From Zerene cesonia (taxonomy: Eukaryota > Arthropoda > Insecta > Lepidoptera > Pieridae): a stretch of 64,000 nucleotides of DNA. Within the stretch, counting starts at the first letter, position 1. Each line of letters opens with the position of its first letter. Made by a program: the position numbers and the translations under genes. A model generated the notes under the pieces. It did not search any database. It had not been told where the DNA came from and worked only from the letters and a program-made list of their open reading frames with translations. This document shows positions 24,001 through 37,200 of the stretch, in pieces. The stretch spans positions 2,790,001 through 2,854,000 of the forward strand of contig NC_052114.1 of NCBI RefSeq assembly GCF_012273895.1, read 5' to 3'.

Positions 24001-27000
24001 TTGTTACTCTTTCAAGCGAAACTGCTGATTGGGTGTATCTGTATGAAATTTGGCACACAAAAGAAAATAATGACTATAGATAAAAAAAATTTAATACACA
24101 TGTTTGATTAACACTTTTTTATCTTATCATGTTAACCTTGATCTGGTTAAGTTTTGTAAAATATCACACACCTCCACAATCCGCTTGCATAACAATTAGC
24201 ATCGAAATGTCAATGTAGTCATAATGATATATTATATGCAGTTACTATATATTATTTATTCATGTTTTTAAAAAATATCAATTTGTAGTTTTTGACATGA
24301 TCATGAAAAATAAACAAAAAAACACACTTTCGCATTTATAATGCTCGTAGGGATTTTGCAATAAAGTAAGTAATTTTGCAGTAAAATACAGTATCTAGCT
24401 CACAAAAGCACTTTCGTCAATTCATATCAACATTAAAACTACATGCAAGTAAAACATGCCCTCCTATACCAGCTCTCTATAACGGAGTACCGGAAGCGGC
24501 ACAAGGGCCCCGCCGCCTCCGACGACGCGGGGCCCCCCGAAGGCGGGGAGCTATGCGCGGGGCCCGAGTGGTCCTCGGGCTCCACGACGTCGTCGGGCTC
24601 CGCGTCGCTGTCGCCGCAACGGCTGGACGCAGCAGCCGCGGCCGCTGTGGACGACTTGGAGCAGCGACTGCACAAGGACCTCTCTTCCCATATGCCTAAA
24701 GGTGAGATTCGTTTGCAGGAGCAGTTTTACAGGCGGAGACATGTATGTAGTGTAGAGGCAATGTGCTGCAAAGGATGCCTCCTTGCATATAAAGATTACC
24801 GCTGACGACTCATATGCAAAATAGATTAAAATAGCTTTCGATTAACCTGCAAGGCTAGCAAAATGAGCTTCATACTTTTTTTTAACATTAAAAATATAAA
24901 TTTATAGATTAATAGGGATACTATATATATTTTTAATATAGACCTAATCGATTGATCCTTAAAGTGCGGAATAGCATGGGAATAAATTGCATTTTGGTAT
25001 GTATGTAAATATAGTTAATAACGTTCTAAAAGCTGTTTAATGTAAATTCTGGATGAGCTCAGATTAACCTAGATTTTATACTAATTTATGTTCCTGTCGA
25101 CGTTATTTAAGTGCTGTTAAAGCTATCGAGATAATTGCGTCGCAATCAAGCCGTCAATAACTAACGAGTTTACACTTCGCCGTGTTCTACGCGAACGCAA
25201 CTTCCTTTGCGTGTAATTAGAAAACAAACACCCGACTACATCCGGTTCGATGCATAAATCTATGTGATTAATTGCACTTTTATCGGGTTATTATGATTCC
25301 ATGACTAATTAAAGAGTTATATCGATGATTATTTATTTTATCGATTCGTTAATTTCTTATTTATAGATGATTTTATGGGATCATGTTAACGGTACAATAT
25401 CGCATTATTTTTTTTATATAGTTTTACATTAACGTTTTGGTCAGGTTTGGTCAATACCTGTACTACGCATTCATTTTCAAACTACGTTTTCATAGATTAA
25501 CAGTACATTGTATCAGCGTGAGTAAACAAAATAAATAAAAAAACTCGAGATCGTGACTTGTGCGTTCATCACAGTGCGATACAAAAACAAAGGTCACACA
25601 TTTTTATTCAGTATCAGAACAGGAACTAAATTTGAGAGTACATAGGATGTCGACATCGAAATTGCGTCGTTAATCGCGTTTATAAAGTAAACTATACTTT
25701 ATGTCCTTATCGCGGGATCAATACCATCTAATCCCACCCATATCATTTATCTAAACGAATATCGAATCAATAATTTCAATTCATATCATATGTAATACAA
25801 TAACTCGACGTTAGAAACGAATGTGAATACTTGAATACACAAACATGTTTTTGTTCCATCGACGAATGGCCACTGATTTCTTGCCAAGTGCCAGATGGGG
25901 CTACGACAACGTCGGCGTACGTGAATTCATTGGTCTTGATGCAAATGAATTTAAATGAATCATTACAAATTGCCTGACTAATAGGGGCGATTTATGCAGC
26001 GAGAGATAATTGATACTGGCGGTTTTGTCCTCGTTATCGTAAATTGAAGCGTCCTGATGCTTACACGAGCCGTTTTGTCGATCTATTTTTGTGCGCAGTC
26101 TAGAAATTACGGACGGAACACATTGTTTGTGTCTTGCCAACTAATGTAATAGAGATCGATTTGTTTTATAAATACCCCCTTACATAGTTTTACCGTAACC
26201 AGCGGATTTTGCTATTAATTCAATGTATGGAAATAGCACGCCTGCTTAACAGATTGACTAATTGTTGTTTTATTCATCTATGATGTATAAATCGCTGTAA
26301 TTTTGGAAAATAGAAAATTGAACAATAAGTCGCTACGTGTCGTGGTATTAAAATTAAAGCGGAAAAAAAATTAAATTTTCACGTCTTTATATAATAAAAC
26401 CAGATTGAGGTACCTAGTACATACTCGTGAATGAATATTAAATAAAATAATAGTTTAAAAAAACTAAAAAACACGCTTTAACAAAAATCATATTTTGCAA
26501 ATTGAAAAATGGAATAATTTTATCAAATTAGTGTGTTGTCATCGGTCCTCAATAAATCTACAAAGTTTGAACGAAATCTCGCCGTTTAAAGTGGGTCAAA
26601 ATCGCGCCCAAAGAAGTCGGTTACAAACAAACATACAAACAAACATACAGGTGAAGCTAATAAAAAGCGTGTAAAAAAAACATGATAACATCAAATCCGG
26701 TTTGCGGCTCGTGTGTACTGCGAATAGTTTAATTCTGTGACTAATGTTATAATACATGTTTTGCACTAAGGTATACGTCGTGTATACAGCTATCTTCTAT
26801 AACAATGGCAATGTTTGTACAAATGTTAGGGGTTTCTTTGTTGCACGGTTTAATACAAGGTTCTTATTCTTTAATGCCGTAACTTTTCTGTTTTTACCAA
26901 GATAGTATGAAGCGTTACTTGAAATTTTATCTTATAACATAGTTGAAAACTTCTGGCTTCTGCTTCACGGGTCAAATATCTATACATGTATAATATTAAA

Positions 27001-28603
27001 CCATACATTTTGAATATTGTATTCGGTAAAAAACTGAAATAATGATTTTTGTTGATTTGTTTTCATTACCGATGTACTCTTTAATACATATTTACAATTC
27101 AGTGTCTACTTGCCCACTAATATTATAAATATGAAAGTAATTCTGTCGGTCCGTTATGCTTTCACGTCTACAACATTGCACCGATATAATGGATGAAATT
27201 TGGTACTGGGATATATACAAGACTAGGAAAAGGATAATTTTAACATATTGTAATGACAACAACACTGTAGTTGCACGCTAGTATGCACCATATTCTGAAA
27301 CAACGAAATGCTTTATTTAAAATAATTACCCTTGGCCATTATTTAAACGTTCTAACCCAGTTTTAAGATTAGTGTCTGGTCAAGTATAAAAAAATGCATC
27401 TGGCATAAAAAATATAAAATAAAAAAGAACAAAAATAAATTCGAAATTCAAATGTCCCGCAGGCGTGTTCGACGCGCAGCCGACGGCGTCGGAGCGGCAG
27501 CGGGAGAACCTCAGCTCGCGGCTGCGGCGCGAGTTCGGCCTCGCGCTGCCCGACGACGAGGAGGCGAGGCCGCCCACCGACACCTCGGGTATTATATCTT
27601 ATATAAATATATCTTATATAAATATATCTTATATAAATATATCATATATTAGTTGCCATACCCTTCGGAAATTAAATCAAATTTTCCATTAACTAAAATT
27701 AAACGGCTCGATTTTTTGTGGTTTACGTATCCGAACATGAGAATAAGTCGTAAACTATTTTTACATCAGTAAGGCGTATTGGCAGAAAACGTTCGGTATA
27801 AGTTTTGTAAATTTCATTTCCATCCAAATTTCATCCTATTATAGTTACAGTGATTTTACCGCGAAAACGGGACATAAAGACTCACGTATTTATAATGTTT
27901 TCAAAACTTTATTTATTAAATCACTTGAATTATTATAAGTAATTCAGAATCATTTGAGCCAAGTACAAACTGAAATAATAGTATAATTCAAGCCTGGAAT
28001 GCTCAAAATTATATTGAATGTAATTGAAGTAATTTAAATTAAACGCGTAGTTGTTTTTCTGTTCATATTTGCATACCGATGTAATTGACGAATGGACTGT
28101 ACGCAATTTATTATGAGTTTGATATTTACATTTGTGCAAATGAACGTTTGGAGTTATTGTTAAAGGTCGAGAGGTTCGAGGCTAGACAAGTGTGCAAAAA
28201 TTAAATTGACTCTTAAATCATTATTTCTATGGGAGGTTTAGCTTTCATGATTTGACTTGTACGTAAAGAAAGATTAACAAAACAAACGAATATGACAATT
28301 TAAATAACAGATTGTTTAAAAGAATACACGACAGTAGACATTGAATTATAATATAAGTATTCCTTAAACCTAACCAAACCGTCATTAATAAAATTGACTT
28401 GCACAATTAATTATTATTGCGCATATGTGTGTGTAATATGGAACTAAAAATATAAAATTTATAATTGTGTCGCATGATTGTTTGCTTCCCGAACCATTTA
28501 AAATTCAATGGAATATATTTTGATACTAGTGACTTGAAGGATATAATGAAGAGTTTTGTTATTTCCAGATGGCGCGGAGGGCGCGAAGCGATGCGAGAGG
28601 TAG
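15066..28603 (+). CDS. upSET: UpSET, PHD and SET domain chromatin regulator (KMT2E/MLL5-SETD5 family)
   Basis: UpSET-type proteins sit at active chromatin, recruit histone deacetylase activity and restrain spreading of open chromatin; their SET domain is regarded as catalytically inactive. Coding exons: 15066-15104, 15772-17462, 17636-21089 (containing a false gap), 21174-21355, 21459-21636, 21727-22162, 22257-22345, 22435-23799, 24473-24701, 27463-27588 and 28569-28603. Phases agree throughout; removing the artefactual 1,077 bases leaves about 2,248 aa. The long N-terminus is Ser/Thr/Asn-rich and low in structure. The PHD finger (about residues 757-803) has the Cys4-His-Cys3 pattern beginning RCICDFTHDDGYMICCDRC. 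The SET domain (about 985-1105) has RFVRRSCKPNAE where active enzymes have RFINHSCxPN, then the CACGNPKHC post-SET. A basic coiled segment starts TREERKMEAIM (from 21174), and exon 9 holds the LSITEYRKR motif. The start is chosen because it gives the only in-frame ATG in the first exon; it is less certain than the rest. Confidence 0.93.
18157..18233. repeat. Contig-end overlap, left copy (identical to 19234-19310)
   Basis: These 77 bases, coding the first part of the PHD finger, are repeated exactly on the other side of the N run. This is what two overlapping contig ends look like when a scaffolder places a gap between them. Confidence 0.93.
18234..19233. other. Assembly gap (1,000 N), probably spurious
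   Basis: Exactly 1,000 N inside upSET exon 3. Because both flanks end and begin with the same 77 bases, the real distance is probably zero or negative: deleting 18234-19310 (1,077 bases, 359 codons) restores one continuous PHD finger in frame. Confidence 0.95.
19234..19310. repeat. Contig-end overlap, right copy (identical to 18157-18233)
   Basis: Second copy of the 77-base overlap; after it the PHD finger continues with WQHVDCMGIDR. See the left copy. Confidence 0.93.
24001..24170 (+). repeat. Degenerate dispersed-repeat fragment in upSET intron 8
   Basis: Carries the recurring words GTTACTCTTTCA, TGAAATTTGGCACACA seen in the Helitron-like copies at 39.5 and 48.9 kb. No ends can be set. 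The rest of intron 8 (23800-24472) shows nothing specific. Confidence 0.4.
26570..26680 (+). repeat. LINE-type 3' end fragment in upSET intron 9
   Basis: Contains AAAGTGGGTCAAAATCGCGC, a run of ACAAACATACA units and GGTGAAGCTAATAAAA, a block I recognise as a common dispersed lepidopteran retroelement end. Class not certain. Confidence 0.45.
27115..27240 (+). repeat. Helitron/Lep1-like fragment in upSET intron 9
   Basis: Begins ACTAATATTATAAATATGAAAG, the head shared with copies at 39.5 and 48.9 kb, followed by TCGGTCCG and TGAAATTTGGTACTGGGA. The GC-rich CTAG end is absent. Confidence 0.45.
27594..27650. repeat. 15-bp tandem repeat next to a splice donor
   Basis: Unit atatcttatataaat repeats three times plus a partial fourth, beginning 5 bases after the GT donor of upSET exon 10 (27589-27590). 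Short minisatellite. Confidence 0.8.
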
Positions 28604-30734
28604 AGGCGACTCTACGCACACGCGATAAGAAAATATTTTTGTAAATCTCACGTTTCGCTTGTAATATATTATAAATGTAACCTTTTTTTATCGAGTTGTG
28701 TGTGAGGCGTTGTATATTTCGGTTTTCAACTATTTTTATTATTTTATTTTAACTTCACGGTTTTTCTGCAAGTACAAATTGTTTTTATTTTCCCCTCTGT
28801 ACATAATGTATATAGATTAATGTAAGTCGTAGGGAAGCTATGCGGTACGTATGTATAATGGTATGTGAAAAGATTTTTTATATATGTACAATGTTTATGT
28901 ATCTTATTGATATGTTTATTAATATATTTATTTGATGGCGCGTCCTAGGGAACGTTGGCTAAGATTTTGTACGCATAATGTATAAGTAAATTATAGTTGT
29001 TTTTATTGTTTTACTTTTTTTTTTAGGGTATACACCGGGGTCTCGGGACTCTCCTAGGCTATCTAGGCGTAGTTTTAGGGGTGTAATTAGGAATCGATAT
29101 GAATTCGCATTAGCCATTGTTAGAGGTTACATTTTATGTGTCATAATTTTAGGTGCGCGCGTGTCTGCAATGTGCGAACACACCATCACAACGTTTTGCC
29201 GTGTTTCGTGTTTATCCCAGTTTTGTTTTTTATTACTCTCGTCTGTATTACAACACGCTATAATATGTAGCGTGAATTATTCGTTATATGTCTGCAGCTG
29301 CATCACGTGCGTTGCATCGTGTCGGTCATGTTGCACAACTTCCACACGTGCTATCGCATATTAATTAATAACATAACATCGTAAACAGGATATGTTGTGC
29401 GGCGTGCTGCGTTTTGTATTTATTTTCATACAGTTAAATTTGAATTTTATAAATTGCGTCTAAGTATCCTGAATCCTTGTACGTTTCGTTGTAATTCCGT
29501 AGCATGTTGTAGGTGCGTTTGATTCGTTTTTTTCTTTTATACGCGTAACATGATCATCGATTACAAGAGCAATTTTTTATATTCATCGGTATGGTTGCTG
29601 TCTAATGTATGATACTTTATAATCAATCTAATAGACATAGTATATGGCAATACTTAAAAACATTAGTTGTAATAGTGAACGCGCAGTTTTAGATGTAGTT
29701 AGTGTATAAAGATGTTTCACACACCTTGTTTCATCAATTGTACCCATAGACGATAATTACTAATAAGCGAGTCGGCCGGTAACGCAGATTTATTTTATTT
29801 TTTCGTTTATCTCTTATTCGATATAATCTCACATTTAGACAGTGACTATACCTAACATAACAACGAATGCATGTTGTGAGTAGGACTCGGTCTAACGTCG
29901 CCTTACCCAGTGAAAATGTGCAAAATATTCTATTGGTTGTGACAAATACAGTTGCTTCGCTCTGCCGGGCCTCACTGAGCATCTTGATACGCTATCTGAG
30001 GGTTTCTGTCACAATTTCTCATCTAGTCTTCAGTCGGGTATCTTTACAATATGTCGATGCAATAACAGCGTTAGTCCTATTGCAGCTTTTCTTGTTAATC
30101 TACATCGTTAGTTACACAGCTCTATTGTCTATGTTTGAGTAGAATTTAGATATAATTACTAAATACCAGTCTGAGGTTTTTTTTTTTTGTCTACAATAAC
30201 TAAGCGGTATCCAGTTGTCTCCGTTAAAATATTATAATTATGTTGATGCAGTGTCTTATCCGTTACATAATTGGTCCATTGCATTTTGTTGACATTCGTT
30301 GAACACAAAAGTGTTCAAACAAAAGCCCAGTGCGCTATATCGCCGAAATTGCTCAAAAATATTGTAAATTTAATTTCCGATAAATATTATTTTCAATCAC
30401 ACGGTCAGCCTTAATGCCTGTCGCCTAAATTGAACCTTCTTACCGCCTATAATTTTATTTTTAAGTGGGCACAGCCATACACGATTCTTGTGTTCATTTC
30501 GTTACTTAATATTATTTGTGATACAATCAGTCGGGGGTCACATAGTGATTGAACTATCCGTTGGAGAATTTATTTTACTCTGCACTTATTACGTGGTCAC
30601 CTATTCTCGTGTCTCTACCGGTTTCTGCACAAACTCAGTGTAAATAAGTACGATGTTGTCACATTCATTATTTCTATTGTGGTTATTTATAATCTTATAA
30701 ATACTTTGGCATTTAATTATCACTCCTAAATAAA
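28604..30734 (+). other. Probable upSET 3' UTR
   Basis: After the TAG at 28601-28603 the sequence is T-rich and lacks coding signals. The first AATAAA that I see is at 30729-30734; later ones are at 31744 and 31788. Two CACGTG motifs (29304, 29345) lie here. The end of the transcript is a guess. Confidence 0.35.
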
Positions 30735-33700
30735 CGTTTGCGAGTGTGGCAATATTGTTGACAATTTCGTAAACGTCATTTCACTAAGCATAATCGAACT
30801 TAGATTTAGTCAATACGTTGCAATAATCGCCTAAAGGCTTACGTGTAGTGAAAAAAAGTAGACGGAAAATGATTTAGCTATTTTACTATGTAATTCACGA
30901 TTTATATATTTTTTGTACAGAAAGCTATTTTAGCGGAATTTGGTGTAATATGAAGTGTTAATGATTTTCGAGGTCGACTTTGACATGAGAAAAAGAAAAA
31001 TAATTGTATATATTTTAACTGGTTGTCGAATAGATTGTAAATTTGTCGCTTATTCCCTTCAAGTTAAAGTGCATTTTGTTAAGACTCCTTTTAACCGTGT
31101 TGCCATATTTATTTGGTATTTTAATTACTTTAGCATTATTTACTGGAATATCTTTAGTATACATTTATTTTCGTGTTCTATTGATAGTATTGTACTAATT
31201 TGAAAGCTTTTTAGCTAGGACAATCGTTTTCCAACAAAAAGTAATTTTATTTATTTAAACTTGATTTCATGGAACACCTCTTTTCAATTAACGTATAATA
31301 CAAAAGTTTATGACTATGTGTGTTATTGGTTGCTTTAATTTTGAATTTATATGCACTTTAACGTCTCGTAGATTATTATTAGATGAAATCTTTGTGATAA
31401 TTTTTTTAAAATATCATTCAGTAGAAAACTGTCTGTAAATGTAAATATTAAAAATAATTAATGTTTAAGCAAAAAGCTACATATATTTTGTTAACAATTA
31501 TTAAAATCACTTGATAATGTTTGCGTATTGTCAATTTTGAGGATAGTTTTCTTCCCACTTACCGAGTTGTCTTCTGTCGATTATTTTTAAGACATTATAA
31601 CAATGGAATATTTTGCAATTATATAATTTTTAAACTCTTAAGTGGATCATAAAATAGAGCTGTATATTATCCAGATGTTAAATATTGATTATTTCTTTCT
31701 TAATGTTTGAAGTAAGCATGTAAAATTTAAAATAATAATATAGAATAAAAGATGTTATGATAATTAATTACATAAATCTTCGTTTGAATAAAATGCCTTT
31801 CCTTTCATCCCTTCCTGCACCACACAGACAATAGCTACTTAAAAAATACTTTCATATTTTTTATCATTTGGAAAATCAGAATTTTTATAACAAAATAACA
31901 ATAATAATTCATTTTAAACTTGAATGCAGGAGAACAAGAGTCGGATTTTTTAATAAACTATTAGTCTCCTGTCATTGCATACAGTAAACAACTAAAGTCA
32001 CAAACCACCTACGCGTATTGAAATTATAAGTTTCTGTAATTTCTTTTTCGTTACTCTAAATACAATAAAAAGTAGTGAAAAACCATCGATAAAAACCTCT
32101 GTTACTATTTTCTGAAGAAAATTTGTTTATGTATATGTTTCGGCATATGTTAGTAGCTTGTTACTGTGTTTCGGTCGGTGAGTGCTGGAGCTGGAGAGCT
32201 GTATCTTTATCTTCTCCAATCCTTCATTCCCGTCGTCAATCCATCCTCCTTACCCCTTGAAAACGCATTTGTAGCGTCCCTATCTCTGCAAATGTTCATT
32301 GGCGGTGGTGAACGCTTACCATCAGGCCAACCACCAGCTCGTTTGCCCGCAATTACATACAAAAATCTTAAAATCAAACTCTATATAACTAGCCATTAGT
32401 AATACGACTGTACAGTATTATCTGTGGAAATATCAAAGGCTTTCCAAACGATCTTTTTATTATTTAATTTTTCCCTCATATAGTGTGGTAATTTGTATTT
32501 TGTACACATCTTGTTAATTATTTTACTGGCTACATTCAATGATTGCTGAACATATCAGTAATTATTAATTGTTTGATGTGACAAACTACAACGGGAGGTA
32601 GACGCAGGTTATATCGAATGCCAACTGTCCAGGTGGGTAGCACACAATCAGCAATAATATTATTGTACTAATGGTAAGTGGAAGCTGGTATGGCAATTCA
32701 TTCGCGAAAACAGTGATAACCTCAGGTATTTGGTAGGTATTTACAATCTGCTTCCCTTACTTTTTTTATAATACCTACCTGCATGCAGGTCAATTTGCAA
32801 ATAAAACAAAATTTATTGATTTGAATATTTTTAATTCTATACATAACAATAACATCTTTTTAATTCACTGGATACATTTAAAACAGAGAAAAATCTTGTT
32901 AAACTACATTTTTACTATTAAATAATATCTGTTTAAACACACAATCAATCTTTAGTCAGTTTTTTCGAAATTCGAATAAAACAAAACACTGGCCAATGAT
33001 TAGTCAATTCCGAATTAAATTATACAGATACTAACATAACGTTAATCCAATTTGTCGCTTGAATTCAATTACACATGGGTTGCCATTTTTTACAATGGCC
33101 AGATTAACACTGCTTAATTGCAATGATAAAATAACGCTTCGTGTTCCTCGGTTTCAAAATTAACCGAATTACATTTCACTAGCAATCAGTTTGTACTTCT
33201 CGCGATTTTTATAAAAAATTGCCCCACAAACTAATTCTCCATCATTCCGTCAATTACAACAATGTTAAACAATAACACCCGTAATGAATACAGTATATAA
33301 ATTGAATATTGCCATCAACAAAAAAGAAATGTCTCAGATAATTTTCAATACATCTTAATATATTAAACATCTATAAACTAACGCTTAGTCTTATAACAAA
33401 ATAATGTTCGAAAAATTATATGCCAAGCATCACCAGAGATCTTGACTAGGTACATTCTTATTATCACAGCCGGAACTAGAACACCGAACGTCGCCCCGCC
33501 AAGTCTTATGCAGTCTTTTCTTCAAACTCACCGAATATTATAACAAAAATATATATATTTAAGTAAATATGTACGTATATATGCATAATCACCACTTAAA
33601 CTTATTTTGTCAGTTCAATTTACATTTTATTTTAGACACCTTAAATCCGTAATATAAAATAGGCATTTACAGTTATCTTACGCTTTCCACAAAGAACAGG

Positions 33701-34299
33701 ATTTAGTTATACAATTTTTTTATTGGATAGATAATATAAAACAATTTACAGTTTATTTATAATAATTTTGTTATGGGCCAGCAATTTTAGCTGCCAATTT
33801 AAAATCGAAACGTTAATAGTAATAGATACATATATAATTAATTTAATTTATCCATAAAGTTTAAGTAAACTTTAACCTGTTGGTGTATACAATAATAACG
33901 TTGTCTTTCTGGGAAATGTATTGGTTTCACGCACTCACCATTGTTCATAAAATATTATTTCCTTCTTTTTTTATTGTAATTTGAATAGTGTAATCAGCTT
34001 TTAATAACATATATTTTGTTTTTAGAAATATTTCCCGTTTAAATTAAAATATAGCTAAAGCCAAAAGCTTAATTTAACTTTCAAGAAGGGTATCCATTTA
34101 TATGTAATACGTAATGTTCGATTTAAATTTTCGCAAAAATACACAATACCACACAAAAACAAACTATTATCAACAAAAACTTTACATATGACGTTTAAAA
34201 CGTCACACAATTTCATACAGACTAAACAAAAGTTTTGGCTTTAGCAATTAATTAACAACACTCAGATTTATTTTGATAACATTTAACACACATTATATT
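30735..34299. other. Tail-to-tail interval of upSET and cwo
   Basis: No gene recognised. It contains one retroelement tail (32166-32360). The right part (about 32800-34299) is repeat-poor AT-rich sequence next to the cwo stop codon and may be the cwo 3' UTR on the minus strand, with TTTATT (AATAAA on minus) near 32813. Confidence 0.35.
32166..32360 (+). mobile_element. Non-LTR retroelement 3' tail, copy 2 (partial)
   Basis: Plus-strand copy of the ~310-bp family (see 12660-12975): TTCATTGGCGGTGGTGAACG, CTTACCATCAGG and GTTTGCCCGC in order, then an A-rich end. Truncated at its 5' side. Confidence 0.65.
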
Positions 34300-37200
34300 T
34301 TATACGGGCCTCCAGTCCCTCTCATTCGGTTCTCTCTTCACGTGATAGTTGAGGCACGGCTGGAAGTTGACGTGTATAGTGACAGGATGCAATGGCGCCG
34401 ACAGGTGGACTGCGCGTGCGTCAAGTATGTCATACGGGCCGAGGTGTCGCGACAGACATGCGTAGTCAACGCTTAACGGAACGTAGTATTTACCTGGAAG
34501 TATAATTAATGTTTAATGTAACTAGCTGATCTATCCGGGTGCGCCCGTTTTGTGAGTTTTCAAATTTTTTACAATAAGTATTTCCAGGTGGATGTAAATC
34601 CCACAAAGCAAAAAAATCATTAAAGTCCGTTCAGCCGTTCTTCAAATACAATTTTCGTAATGTTTAATAATGGATTGCTATTGTATAAATTACTAGGGAT
34701 TACATCGCACAGCTTCACTTGGGTTAAACCGAGAAGAAGTCATAAAAATAATGCCATTTAATGTTAGTAAAAGATTTTTACTTATTAAATAAATTACTGG
34801 AATATTACTGATTTCGCAAATATTTAAATACCTAGTGCGTTAAGTGCGAACACGGGCACAAACTGCGTCGGCGGCGGCGGCTTGTCGTACTGGTGGTGGT
34901 GGGGAGACTCACTCGACGTGTCCTGAAATTAATATCAATTTAAAGTTAAAAATAAAGTTACACTGTACAGGTGTTCGGGCGCTGGTGTTTATACATATAT
35001 GCTCAATTGAACTTCTAGTTTTATATATGCTTAAAAATTCATAAAATCCCCGACGCATTTTTTATCACATAAATAATTAATAAACAACTCTATGTGCACA
35101 CGAACGAATAATGATTATGTTTTCATAGATACAATGCCCAGATTTAGCAAATATGTTATGCTGGCTGTGCCAAGCCAGAGCTGTAAACAAAGAGTTAAAG
35201 AAAGAATGAAATAAGAGCAATTTTGTATGACGTTTTTATTTTGTTTAATAATTTTTTATGTAATGAGCGAATGCAAAACAATAAGTACCATCCATAGTAC
35301 ACCATTGGTGGGACAAACTGTACATTTTTTCTTTTCATGGAGTACAGGGTTGTCTCCATCCATGATATGATGAGTTATATACCTGCGGCGAAGTGTCCCT
35401 CGCGTCCTCAGTGGAGCCCGAGGCGGAGGTGGAGGTGGAGGGCGCGGGCTTGGCGGCGCGCCGCCGCTTGTGCGAGTACGCCTTGGTGTGCGCGTGCGCA
35501 CCCGCCTGCCCGGCGTGCTTATGTGAGTGCTTTGTTAAACATTTGCTCTTTGGAACAAATGTTTGTATTATAATTAATCCTATTGATTTTATATCATATG
35601 CTACGAAATCAATATTTATCAACAGTAATGTTATTATACACAAGGAAAGACTTATTTGATTGTTTCTATTGATTCAGGCTCCGAAAATAATGGGAGCGAT
35701 TTGAAAAATTATTATTTTTTTTTTGAAACCAGGTCTAGGAGCTAGGACGAGCGGCTGGTAATATATAAAGCTGTAAAGTTTGTTTGCTCGCTTGAACGCG
35801 CTTATCTCAGGAATTATTGAGCCGGTTTGAATGAAATTTGGAACAGAGACAGTTTGAGACCGGATAATATTATGTTAGTTTTTATTTCGGAAATCCCATC
35901 GCATCCCATTCGAAAAACCCCGGACTGTTTTTTTCCTTTGAAGAGCCAGTATGCAAACAAATACGAAAGCTAGTGAGGATTGATTTATGTATGTTTGTTA
36001 CTTTCACGCGAAAACCATTTAACGGATTCTGTTGAGACTTGGCAGTGCAGCTACAGAAATACTAGCTTTTGCACACGACCTGACCTGACGTGTGTGATTA
36101 CATAATATTATATACTATACGATTTAACTTTACGAATAGAATCGATTCTGCGCCTGCGAACTGGGAATAGATATATATATGCATAAAAATATATTAAAAA
36201 ATCAATGTAAAAAAAAAATAAAAAAAAATATGCAACTATCAGAATTCAGTCCTAAGTACCAATGTACCAATTGCACAACTCACGAGTGCCAACCCTAACA
36301 CTGAAGTCATCCGATGTCTGACTGGTAAACTCGGCTTAAATAATTGTGAATTTTTATTAATTATTTTAAAAAATCTTTAATGAATATCAAAATATGTCCA
36401 TTGCGGAACCCTAATACAATTGACAGCCATAAAATGAGATCTTAGACATAAAAATTTGCAATTGAATTTTTTTTTTTAATTTTTATTTCGTTAAAGGGTA
36501 GAAAAAGTACACGTGGAAAGTATACTGAAGTAGTTAAGTATCTTAAGCTACTTAAAGCTGGTAAGGCTAACGAGACAAGCTCAGTGGGAAGATAATCAGC
36601 TCAGGTGAACTGTTGCATGGCCTCTATAAAATACTGTCAGTATTTTATATTATATATTTAGTAATGGCAGTAAAAAGAACCCTTTCTGGTCGGGTAATGT
36701 TAATCATATTTTATATTTGTAGGTAATGTTAATTCATATACAAGTCGCGGAAGTATTCGAAACTTCATTTTCAATATTATTACGCATAAATAGTTTACAT
36801 GTGTCAATTAGAATTAATCATATAGGTAAATTAATTTAAAAAAATACGTCTTATAAAACGAGGAATTTTGTGTTTGAAAAACATTATAATTCATTTATAT
36901 TTTTCCGCAATATCATACTATGATAATTATATTAACTTTCAAGAAAATATTTTTTACATATTATACTTTTGCAGGAAAACAATTCTTAAAAGTTTAAAGC
37001 TTCTAATAATTTCATATAAATAACAAATAAATCTAAATTAATGAGTCTTCAGGATCTTGCTAGCATTCTATACATGTATGTAGGTGTTTATTTTTTTATT
37101 AATCTATCGGCAAGGTTACTCGCTTGGTTGCGTTTTACCTCAACCAAAGTCAGCTATCTCTCGGCTGGTTGTATATTCCCGCCTGTACCGGGCACCGGTG

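Larger units (their letters stand above)
24702..27462. other. upSET intron 9 (2.8 kb)
   Basis: Starts with donor GTGAGA after exon 9 and ends at CCGCAG before exon 10. Mostly AT-rich non-coding DNA without a recognisable gene; the two repeat fragments at 26570-26680 and 27115-27240 are listed separately. Confidence 0.7.
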
